From positions 1 through 10,637 of the forward strand of contig JAURXG010000208.1 of NCBI GenBank assembly GCA_030654555.1: a stretch of 10,637 nt of DNA. The letters run 5' to 3'. A model generated the notes under the pieces. That model had not been told where the DNA came from. It worked only from the letters and a program-made list of their open reading frames with translations, and did not search any database. The DNA comes from Aquabacterium sp. (GTDB lineage: Bacteria; Pseudomonadota; Gammaproteobacteria; Burkholderiales; Burkholderiaceae_C). Of this stretch, positions 5,248-10,637 are shown piece by piece. Each line of letters begins with the position of its first letter. The stretch's first letter is position 1. The position numbers and the translations under genes were made by a program.

Positions 5248-5616
5248 ATGATCCAAATGCAATCGCGACTCGATGTCGCTGACAACACGGGCGCCAAGTC
5301 CGTCATGTGCATCAAGGTGCTTGGTGGCTCCAAGCGTCGTTATGCCGGCATTGGCGACATCATCAAGGTGTCGATCAAGGAAGCCGCTCCGCGTGGACGC
5401 GTCAAAAAGGGCGAGGTCTACAGCGCCGTGGTGGTGCGTACCGCCAAGGGCGTGCGCCGCCAGGATGGCTCGCTGGTGAAGTTCGACGGCAATGCCGCCG
5501 TGCTGCTGAACAACAAGATGGAGCCGATCGGCACCCGCATCTTCGGGCCGGTGACGCGCGAACTGCGCACCGAGCGCTTCATGAAGATCGTGTCGCTGGC
5601 GCCTGAGGTGCTGTAA
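5248..5616 (+). CDS. rplN: 50S ribosomal protein L14
   Basis: Encodes 122 residues (E. coli 123). L14 binds 23S rRNA at the subunit interface, forms a bridge to 16S rRNA and is also the binding site of the silencing factor RsfS. The N-terminus MIQMQSRLDVADNTGAKSVMCIKVLGGS is characteristic and fixes the start at 5248, although the frame stays open upstream to 5176. The rest is typical: VSIKEAAPRGRVKKGEVYSAVVVRT, then NNKMEPIGTRIFGPVTREL and the end KIVSLAPEVL. It is the first gene of the spc operon, with its own promoter 170 bases upstream. Confidence 0.97.
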   Translation: MIQMQSRLDVADNTGAKSVMCIKVLGGSKRRYAGIGDIIKVSIKEAAPRGRVKKGEVYSAVVVRTAKGVRRQDGSLVKFDGNAAVLLNNKMEPIGTRIFGPVTRELRTERFMKIVSLAPEVL

Positions 5617-5646
5617 GCGCAGCGCACTAGGCAAAGGACTTAAGCC

Positions 5647-5964
5647 ATGAACAAACTTCGCAAGGGCGACCAGGTCATCGTGTTGACGGGTCGTGACAAG
5701 GGCAAGCGCGGCACCGTTTCGCAGCGCGTCGACGACGAGAAACTCGTCATCGAGGGCATCAACATGGTGAAAAAGCATGTGAAGCCCAACCCGATGAAGG
5801 GCACGACGGGCGGCGTGGTCGACAAGACGATGCCGATCCACCAATCCAATGTCGCGATCTTCAATGCCGCGACCGGCAAAGCCGACCGGGTGGGCGCGAA
5901 GATCCTTGCCGATGGCAAGAAGGTCCGCGTCTTCAAGTCGAGCGGCGAAGAGATCAAGGCATAA
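5647..5964 (+). CDS. rplX: 50S ribosomal protein L24
   Basis: Encodes 105 residues (E. coli 104). L24 starts 50S assembly by binding the 5' domain of 23S rRNA. A KOW motif lies at about residues 7-33 (GDQVIVLTGRDKGKRGTV), followed by the typical VEGINMVKKHVKPNP-like segment (here IEGINMVKKHVKPNPMKG) and a C-terminal ADGKKVRVFKSSGEEIKA. AAAGGA at 5633-5638 lies eight bases before the ATG. The 30-base gap to rplN is one of the two widest inside the spc operon. In E. coli, S8 represses the operon by binding mRNA around the rplX/rplE junction; I cannot confirm an equivalent fold here by eye. Confidence 0.96.
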   Translation: MNKLRKGDQVIVLTGRDKGKRGTVSQRVDDEKLVIEGINMVKKHVKPNPMKGTTGGVVDKTMPIHQSNVAIFNAATGKADRVGAKILADGKKVRVFKSSGEEIKA

Positions 5965-5975
5965 CGGGGTTCCAC

Positions 5976-6515
5976 ATGGCTCGTCTGCAACAGTTTTACC
6001 GCGAAAAAGTCGTCCCCGATCTGGTGGCCAAGTTCGGCTACAAGTCGGTGATGGAAGTGCCGCGTCTGACCAAGATCACGCTCAACATGGGTGTGAGCGA
6101 GGCGGTCGCCGACAAGAAGGTGATGGATCACGCCGTGAGCGACCTCACCAAGATCGCCGGCCAGAAGCCGGTGGTCACCAAGTCGCGCAAGCCGATCGCC
6201 GGCTTCAAGATCCGCGAGAACCTGGCCATCGGCTGCATGGTCACGCTGCGTGGCGTCCAGATGTATGAATTCCTGGATCGCTTCGTGACGATCGCCTTGC
6301 CCCGGGTGCGCGACTTCCGCGGCATCTCCGGCCGGTCGTTCGATGGTCGCGGCAACTACAACGTTGGCGTGAAAGAGCAGATCATCTTCCCGGAAATCGA
6401 GTACGACAAGATCGACGCGCTCCGGGGCATGAACATCAGCTTCACGACCACCGCCAAGAACGACGACGAGGCCAAGGCGCTGTTTGCGGCCTTCCGCTTC
6501 CCCTTCAAGAACTGA
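5976..6515 (+). CDS. rplE: 50S ribosomal protein L5
   Basis: Encodes 179 residues, the same length as in E. coli. L5 binds 5S rRNA with L18 and contacts the P-site tRNA and S13 across the subunit bridge. Recognisable blocks are VPRLTKITLNMGVSEAVADKK, KSRKPIAGFKIRENLAIGCMVTLRG, FLDRFVTIALPRVRDFRGIS and the C-terminal GMNISFTTTAKNDDEAKALF. The ribosome binding site is weak, GGGG at 5966-5969, right after the rplX stop. That could mean coupling to rplX translation. Eleven bases separate it from rplX and eight from rpsN. Confidence 0.97.
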   Translation: MARLQQFYREKVVPDLVAKFGYKSVMEVPRLTKITLNMGVSEAVADKKVMDHAVSDLTKIAGQKPVVTKSRKPIAGFKIRENLAIGCMVTLRGVQMYEFLDRFVTIALPRVRDFRGISGRSFDGRGNYNVGVKEQIIFPEIEYDKIDALRGMNISFTTTAKNDDEAKALFAAFRFPFKN

Positions 6516-6523
6516 GGCGAATC

Positions 6524-6829
6524 ATGGCCAAACAATCCCTGATGCAGCGCGAAGAGAAGCGCGAGAAGCTCGTCGCCAAGTTCGCGAAGAAATACGCCGA
6601 GCTGAAGGGCATCGCCAACGATGCCAAGAAGTCCGACGAAGAGCGTTACCTAGCTCGCCTCGAACTGCAGCAGCTGCCGCGCAATGCTTTCCCGACCCGT
6701 CTGCGCAACCGCTGCGGCCTGACTGGTCGTCCGCGCGGAACTTTCCGCACCTTCGGCCTCGGCCGCAGCAAGATCCGTGAACTCGCCTTCAAGGGCGACA
6801 TTCCCGGTGTGACCAAGGCCAGCTGGTAA
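6524..6829 (+). CDS. rpsN: 30S ribosomal protein S14, long zinc-free type
   Basis: Encodes 101 residues, identical in length to E. coli S14. S14 helps build the head of the 30S subunit near the A site. The protein has a single cysteine (in RNRCGLTGRPRG) and lacks the CxxC pairs of the short zinc-binding form, so it is the C-minus version. The C-terminal half (LPRNAFPTRLRNRCGLTGR, then GLGRSKIRELAFKGDIPGVTKASW) is strongly conserved. The ribosome binding site is only GAGG at 6514-6517, overlapping the rplE stop. Confidence 0.97.
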   Translation: MAKQSLMQREEKREKLVAKFAKKYAELKGIANDAKKSDEERYLARLELQQLPRNAFPTRLRNRCGLTGRPRGTFRTFGLGRSKIRELAFKGDIPGVTKASW

Positions 6830-6853
6830 GCGGCTCGAGCAGGAGAATTCACA

Positions 6854-7249
6854 ATGAGCATGAGTGATCCCATCGCCGACATGCTGACGCGCATTCGCAA
6901 TGCGCAGTTGGTTCAGAAGGCGATCGTCTCGATGCCTTCGTCGAAGGTCAAGGTGGCCATTGCCCAAGTCCTGAAGGACGAGGGTTACATCGATGGCTTC
7001 AAGGTCAAGTCCGAGGGCGCGAAGAGCGAACTCGAGGTGGCGCTGAAGTACTACGCAGGCAAGCCGGTGATCGAGCGCATCGAGCGCGTGAGTCGCCCTG
7101 GCCTGCGCGTGTACAAGGGCCGTGATGCCATTCCGCAGGTCATGAACGGCCTGGGTGTGGCGATCGTCACCACGCCCAAGGGCGTGATGACCGACCGCAA
7201 AGCTCGTCAGACCGGTGTCGGTGGCGAAGTGCTTTGCTACGTGGCCTGA
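6854..7249 (+). CDS. rpsH: 30S ribosomal protein S8
   Basis: Encodes 131 residues (E. coli 130). S8 binds the central domain of 16S rRNA and, in E. coli, represses the spc operon by binding its own mRNA. The start MSMSDPIADMLTRIRNAQ matches the family, and the C-terminal MTDRKARQTGVGGEVLCYVA is the conserved RNA-binding region. A strong AGGAG at 6841-6845 lies eight bases before ATG 6854; the second ATG at 6860 is less likely. The 24-base gap from rpsN is ordinary for this operon. Confidence 0.97.
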   Translation: MSMSDPIADMLTRIRNAQLVQKAIVSMPSSKVKVAIAQVLKDEGYIDGFKVKSEGAKSELEVALKYYAGKPVIERIERVSRPGLRVYKGRDAIPQVMNGLGVAIVTTPKGVMTDRKARQTGVGGEVLCYVA

Positions 7250-7269
7250 CCGGCGAAGGAGAGACAAGA

Positions 7270-7803
7270 ATGTCCCGCGTTGGAAAGATGCCGATCGCCG
7301 TCCCGCAAGGGGTGGACGTGCAGATCTCGGCCGATCAGATCACCGTCAAGGGCGCCAATGGCACCTTGGTCCGCGCAGCCAATGCGCTGGTCACGGTGCA
7401 GAAGGATGGCGCCACCATCACGTTGCTGCCTGCGAACGACAGCGTTGCGGCCAATGCGATGAGCGGCACCATGCGTGCGCTGCTCAACAACATGGTCAAC
7501 GGCGTGAGCAAGGGCTTCGAGAAGAAGCTCAACCTGGTGGGCGTCGGTTATCGCGCCCAGGCCCAGGGCAGCAAGCTCAACCTGCAGATCGGGTTCTCGC
7601 ATCCGGTGGTCAAGGAGATGCCTGCGGGCATCACCGTGGCCTGCCCGACGCAGACCGAAATCGTGATCAAGGGTGCAGACCGCCAAGTCGTCGGTCAGCT
7701 GGCTGCCGAAGTGCGCGCCATCCGCCCGCCCGAGCCCTACAAGGGCAAGGGGATCCGCTACGCCGATGAGCGCGTGGTGATCAAGGAAACGAAGAAGAAG
7801 TGA
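7270..7803 (+). CDS. rplF: 50S ribosomal protein L6
   Basis: Encodes 177 residues, the same as E. coli L6. L6 lies near the sarcin-ricin loop and the GTPase-associated centre and is needed late in 50S assembly. The duplicated fold is visible as two related halves. The C-terminal half carries EIVIKGADRQVVGQLAAEVRAIRPPEPYKGKGIRYADE, which matches the family signature. The start MSRVGKMPIAVPQGV at 7270 follows AAGGAGAG (7256-7263) by six bases. The frame is open further upstream to 7234, but that would overlap rpsH and lacks a binding site. Confidence 0.97.
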   Translation: MSRVGKMPIAVPQGVDVQISADQITVKGANGTLVRAANALVTVQKDGATITLLPANDSVAANAMSGTMRALLNNMVNGVSKGFEKKLNLVGVGYRAQAQGSKLNLQIGFSHPVVKEMPAGITVACPTQTEIVIKGADRQVVGQLAAEVRAIRPPEPYKGKGIRYADERVVIKETKKK

Positions 7804-7813
7804 GGAGCTGAAC

Positions 7814-8176
7814 ATGCTGACCAAGAAAGAACAGCGCCTGCGTCGCTCCCGCCAGACCCGCGCCCGCATTGCCAATCAGGGTGCGGTGCGGTTGTCGGTC
7901 TTCCGCTCCAACCTGCACATCTACGCCAGCGTCGTCTCCGACGATGGCACCCGCGTGCTGGCCTCGGCGTCCACCGCCGAGAAGGAAGTGCGCGACCAGC
8001 TGGGCAAGGACAAGGGTGGCAACACCGCTGCCGCTGCCCTGGTGGGCAAGCGCATCGCCGAAAAGGCCAAGGCCGCCGGTGTCGAGAAGGTCGCGTTCGA
8101 CCGCTCTGGTTTTGCGTACCACGGCCGCGTCAAGGCGCTGGCCGAGGCTGCCCGCGAAGCCGGTCTGCAGTTCTGA
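7814..8176 (+). CDS. rplR: 50S ribosomal protein L18
   Basis: Encodes 120 residues (E. coli 117). L18 binds 5S rRNA and with L5 attaches it to the large subunit. The basic N-terminus (KKEQRLRRSRQTRARI) and the RLSVFRSNLHIYASVV segment are typical. The end FDRSGFAYHGRVKALAEAAREAGLQF differs little from E. coli. GAGGAG at 7802-7807, overlapping the rplF stop, lies six bases before the ATG, which suggests efficient re-initiation. Confidence 0.97.
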   Translation: MLTKKEQRLRRSRQTRARIANQGAVRLSVFRSNLHIYASVVSDDGTRVLASASTAEKEVRDQLGKDKGGNTAAAALVGKRIAEKAKAAGVEKVAFDRSGFAYHGRVKALAEAAREAGLQF

Positions 8177-8196
8177 TCGCGTAGAGGAAAAGCATC

Positions 8197-8715
8197 ATGG
8201 CAAAGTTTCAACCCCGCGCCCAGACCGAAGCGAACGACGACGGCCTGAAGGAAAAGATGATCGCGGTCAACCGCGTCACCAAGGTCGTCAAGGGCGGTCG
8301 CACGCTGAGCTTCGCGGCGCTGACGGTGGTCGGTGACGGCGACGGCCGCATCGGCATGGGCAAGGGCAAGGCCAAGGAAGTGCCGGTGTCGGTGCAGAAG
8401 GCCATGGACTCCGCGCGTCGCGGCATGTTCAAGGTGCAGCTGCGCAACGGCACCGTGCACCACAACGTGCGTGGCGAGCATGGCGCGGCCAAGGTGCTGC
8501 TGGCCCCCGCGCCGGCCGGTACCGGCATCATCGCCGGTGGCCCGATGCGCGCGGTATTCGAAGTGATGGGTGTCACCGACATCGTCGCCAAGAGCCTGGG
8601 CTCGAGCAACCCGTACAACATGGTGCGTGCCACGCTGGACGCACTGAAGCGCTCGACCACCGCCGCTGAAGTGGCGGCCAAGCGCGGCAAGTCGGTTGAA
8701 GAAATCTTCAACTGA
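8197..8715 (+). CDS. rpsE: 30S ribosomal protein S5
   Basis: Encodes 172 residues (E. coli 167). S5 helps form the mRNA entry channel with S3 and S4 and affects decoding accuracy. The loop VTKVVKGGRTLSF (Gly33-Gly34-Arg35) is where spectinomycin resistance changes arise in E. coli; no such change is visible. The GDGDGRIGMGKGKAKEVP block and the C-terminal domain (GGPMRAVFEVMGVTDIVAKSLGSSNPYNMVRAT) are conserved. AGAGGA at 8183-8188 precedes the ATG by eight bases. Confidence 0.97.
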   Translation: MAKFQPRAQTEANDDGLKEKMIAVNRVTKVVKGGRTLSFAALTVVGDGDGRIGMGKGKAKEVPVSVQKAMDSARRGMFKVQLRNGTVHHNVRGEHGAAKVLLAPAPAGTGIIAGGPMRAVFEVMGVTDIVAKSLGSSNPYNMVRATLDALKRSTTAAEVAAKRGKSVEEIFN

Positions 8716-8737
8716 TCTGGCGCCACGGAGAATTTCC

Positions 8738-8920
8738 ATGTCGGACAAGAAAACCCTCAAGGTCAAGCTCGTCAAGAGCCCGATCGGTTGCAAGCAGTCG
8801 CACCGCGCCACCGTGCGTGGTCTGGGCCTGCGTGGTGTCAACAGCGAGCGCGTGCTCGAGGACACCCCGGCCGTGCGCGGCATGATCAACAAGATCGCCT
8901 ACCTGGTGCTGGTGCTGTAA
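8738..8920 (+). CDS. rpmD: 50S ribosomal protein L30
   Basis: Encodes 60 residues (E. coli 59). L30 is a small 23S rRNA-binding protein of the large subunit. LKVKLVKSPIGCKQSHRATV, then GLGLRGVNSERVLEDTPAVRGMI, is the family pattern. The start is ATG 8738 because CGGAG at 8726-8730 lies seven bases upstream; an upstream in-frame ATG at 8696 would lie inside rpsE. It sits between rpsE and rplO as in E. coli. Confidence 0.96.
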   Translation: MSDKKTLKVKLVKSPIGCKQSHRATVRGLGLRGVNSERVLEDTPAVRGMINKIAYLVLVL

Positions 8921-8939
8921 GGCACGCACTGCGTGAGTC

Positions 8940-8943
8940 AGGA
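8940..8943 (+). promoter_or_regulatory. Ribosome binding site deciding the rplO start
   Basis: AGGA lies seven bases before ATG 8951. The in-frame GTG at 8933 would place this site inside the coding region and has no purine-rich sequence before it. A short stem, CACGC/GCGTG (8923-8927/8931-8935), lies just upstream and may be chance. Confidence 0.6.
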
Positions 8944-8950
8944 CTTCAAC

Positions 8951-9382
8951 ATGCAACTCAACACCATCCAGCCGGCTGACGGCGCCAAGAAGGCTCGCCG
9001 TCGCGTGGGCCGTGGCATCGGTTCGGGCCTGGGCAAGACGGCCGGTCGTGGCCACAAGGGCCAGAAGTCGCGCGCCGGTGGCTACCACAAGGTGGGCTTC
9101 GAGGGCGGCCAGATGCCGCTGCAGCGTCGCCTGCCCAAGCGGGGCTTCAAGTCGCAAACGCTCAAGTTCAACGGCGAAGTCACGCTGTCGGACCTCGAGC
9201 GGCTGGGCCAGGACGAAGTCGACCTGGTCATGCTGAAAGCGGCCGGCCTGGTGGGCCAGCTGATCAAGCATGTCAAGGTGATCAAGCGTGGCGAGCTGTC
9301 GCGCAAGGTGATGCTCAAGGGCATCGGCGCCACCGCCGGTGCCAAGGCCGCTATCGAGGCGGTCGGCGGCGCACTGGCCTGA
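8951..9382 (+). CDS. rplO: 50S ribosomal protein L15
   Basis: Encodes 143 residues (E. coli 144). L15 is a late-assembly protein whose long N-terminal arm runs deep into 23S rRNA. That arm is seen in KKARRRVGRGIGSGLGKTAGRG, then HKGQKSRAGGYHKVGFEGGQMPLQRRLPKRGF. The C-terminal globular part ends IEAVGGALA. I chose ATG 8951 (MQLNTIQPADGAKKARRR) on the ribosome binding site and the usual family N-terminus. The stop TGA is in frame with the following secY. Confidence 0.96.
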   Translation: MQLNTIQPADGAKKARRRVGRGIGSGLGKTAGRGHKGQKSRAGGYHKVGFEGGQMPLQRRLPKRGFKSQTLKFNGEVTLSDLERLGQDEVDLVMLKAAGLVGQLIKHVKVIKRGELSRKVMLKGIGATAGAKAAIEAVGGALA

Positions 9383-9397
9383 TCCTCTTCGTTTCCC

Positions 9398-9401
9398 AGG
9401 G
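9398..9401 (+). promoter_or_regulatory. Ribosome binding site supporting the secY TTG start
   Basis: AGGG lies eight bases before TTG 9410, the only plausible start between the in-frame rplO stop (9380-9382) and the first membrane segment. The match to the anti-Shine-Dalgarno sequence is short. Confidence 0.55.
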
Positions 9402-9409
9402 CATTCGTT

Positions 9410-10637
9410 TTGGCAACTTCGGCAAACCAGCTGGCCAAGAGCGGCAAGTTCGGCGACCTGCGTCGTCGGCTGGTCTTTCTGCTGCTGGCCCTGGTGGTCT
9501 ACCGCCTCGGCGCGCACATTCCCGTGCCCGGCATAGACCCCAACCAGCTGCAGCAGCTCTTCAAGGGCCAGCAGGGCGGCATCCTGAGCTTGTTCAACAT
9601 GTTCTCGGGTGGCGCGCTGTCGCGCTTCACCGTGTTCGCGTTGGGCATCATGCCGTACATCTCGGCGTCGATCATCATGCAGTTGATGACCTACGTCGTG
9701 CCCACTCTGGAAGCGCTCAAGAAGGAAGGCGAGGCCGGTCGCCGCAAGGTCACCCAGTACACCCGCTACGGCACGCTGGGGCTGGCCTTGTTCCAAAGCC
9801 TGGGCATTGCGCTGGCGCTGGAGGGTTCGGTCGGCCTGGTGATCAACCCCGGTTTCGGCTTCCGCATGACCACCGTGGTCAGCCTCACGGCGGGCACGAT
9901 GTTCTTGATGTGGCTGGGTGAGCAGATCACCGAGCGCGGGCTGGGCAATGGCATCTCGATCCTGATCTTCGGCGGCATCGCGGCCGGCCTGCCAGGCGCC
10001 ATCGGGGGTCTGTTCGAATTGATCCGCACCGGTGCGATGAGCATCATCGCGGCGATCTTCATCATCGCGCTGGTGGTCGGTGTGACCTTCGTGGTGGTGT
10101 TCGTCGAGCGTGGCCAGCGCAAGATCCTGGTCAACTATGCCAAGCGCCAGGTGGGTAACAAGGTGTATGGCGGGCAGTCCTCGCACCTGCCGCTCAAGCT
10201 GAACATGTCGGGCGTGATCCCGCCGATCTTCGCGTCGTCGCTGTTGCTGATGCCGCTGACGATCTCGCAGTTCGCGGGTCAGCGCGTCGCAGGTGAGTCG
10301 AAGTGGGGTGACTTCATCATCACGCTCAACCAGTACCTGCAGCACGGCAGCCCTGTGTACATGCTGCTGTACGGCGCCGGCATCATCTTCTTCTCGTTCT
10401 TCTACACCGCGGTCGTCTTCAACCCCGAGGAAACCGCCGATAACCTGAAGCGCAATGGCGGGTTCATTCCCGGCATCCGCCCGGGCAAGAACACCGAGAA
10501 TTACTTCGATTACGTGCTGACGCGCATCACCGTTATCGGTGCGGCGTATCTGACGATCATCTGCCTGTTGCCCGAATATCTGGTGACCGCGTTGCAGATC
10601 CCGTTCTACCTCGGTGGCACCAGCCTGCTGATCGTCG
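9410..10637 (+). CDS. secY: Preprotein translocase channel subunit SecY (3' end missing)
   Basis: About 409 codons are present of a usual 435-445. SecY is the inner-membrane channel that exports unfolded proteins with SecA and inserts membrane proteins from the ribosome, in complex with SecE and SecG. After a TTG start the protein reads MATSANQLAKSGKFGDLRRRL, then the first membrane helix (VFLLLALVVYRLGAHIPVPG). The plug region follows (ILSLFNMFSGGALSRFTVFALG, positions 57-78), then YISASIIMQLM and the usual alternation of helices and basic loops. Arg357, in IPGIRPG, matches the E. coli arginine important for SecA-dependent transport. The window ends in the last membrane helix (GGTSLLIV). The next in-frame ATG is codon 64, which would remove the first helix. 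It is the promoter-distal gene of the spc operon here. Confidence 0.96.
   Translation, partial: MATSANQLAKSGKFGDLRRRLVFLLLALVVYRLGAHIPVPGIDPNQLQQLFKGQQGGILSLFNMFSGGALSRFTVFALGIMPYISASIIMQLMTYVVPTLEALKKEGEAGRRKVTQYTRYGTLGLALFQSLGIALALEGSVGLVINPGFGFRMTTVVSLTAGTMFLMWLGEQITERGLGNGISILIFGGIAAGLPGAIGGLFELIRTGAMSIIAAIFIIALVVGVTFVVVFVERGQRKILVNYAKRQVGNKVYGGQSSHLPLKLNMSGVIPPIFASSLLLMPLTISQFAGQRVAGESKWGDFIITLNQYLQHGSPVYMLLYGAGIIFFSFFYTAVVFNPEETADNLKRNGGFIPGIRPGKNTENYFDYVLTRITVIGAAYLTIICLLPEYLVTALQIPFYLGGTSLLIV

Noticed and set aside
8708..10345. Open reading frame of 545 codons on the - strand opposite rpmD, rplO and secY
   Set aside because: Composition (runs of His, Gln, Asp, Arg, Ala) is that of a shadow of high-GC coding sequence, and it lies opposite certain genes.
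1..10637. Mobile element, CRISPR array, tRNA or rRNA gene
   Set aside because: No spaced repeats, transposase-like frame, tRNA-like cloverleaf or rRNA sequence was seen. The only repeats are the short ones near 4400-4480.

Overview
The window is a stretch of the main ribosomal protein gene cluster of a GC-rich betaproteobacterium. The order is rplC-rplD-rplW-rplB-rpsS-rplV-rpsC-rplP-rpmC-rpsQ (the distal part of the S10 operon), then a peroxiredoxin gene, then rplN-rplX-rplE-rpsN-rpsH-rplF-rplR-rpsE-rpmD-rplO-secY (the spc operon). All genes are on the + strand. High GC in the third codon position, the four-cysteine-free 101-residue S14, the long Arg/Gly/Pro-rich tail on S3 and the SecY sequence all point to Burkholderiales, perhaps the Rubrivivax/Leptothrix/Comamonadaceae side. 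That placement is an inference from remembered family sequences, not a search.

Region 1 (1-4354) holds ten tightly packed S10-operon genes, the first truncated by the window edge. Gaps are 3-17 bases, and three junctions overlap (rplC/rplD, rplD/rplW, rpmC/rpsQ). Their Shine-Dalgarno sequences lie inside the upstream gene, as expected for translational coupling.

Region 2 (4355-5247) is the only non-routine part. The S10 operon ends in a strong terminator-like hairpin (4399-4441). A repeat-rich stretch follows, with a second possible 3' arm for the same stem. Next comes a Prx5-type peroxiredoxin gene (4505-5020), and then a 227-base gap. That gap holds an excellent sigma-70-type promoter (5051-5080) whose -35 hexamer sits in the loop of a 9-bp perfect inverted repeat, followed by a leader of about 160 bases with a hairpin close to the rplN start.

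Region 3 (5248-10637) holds the spc operon from rplN to secY with gaps of 8-30 bases. secY has no usable ATG and appears to start at TTG. The window ends inside its last membrane segment.

The genes work together to make both ribosomal subunits plus the SecY channel into which ribosomes feed membrane proteins. The peroxiredoxin is the one gene without a ribosomal or secretion role. I see no mobile element, CRISPR array, tRNA, rRNA or clearly new system. The points worth a second look are the peroxiredoxin insertion, its flanking control elements, the S3 tail and the secY start.
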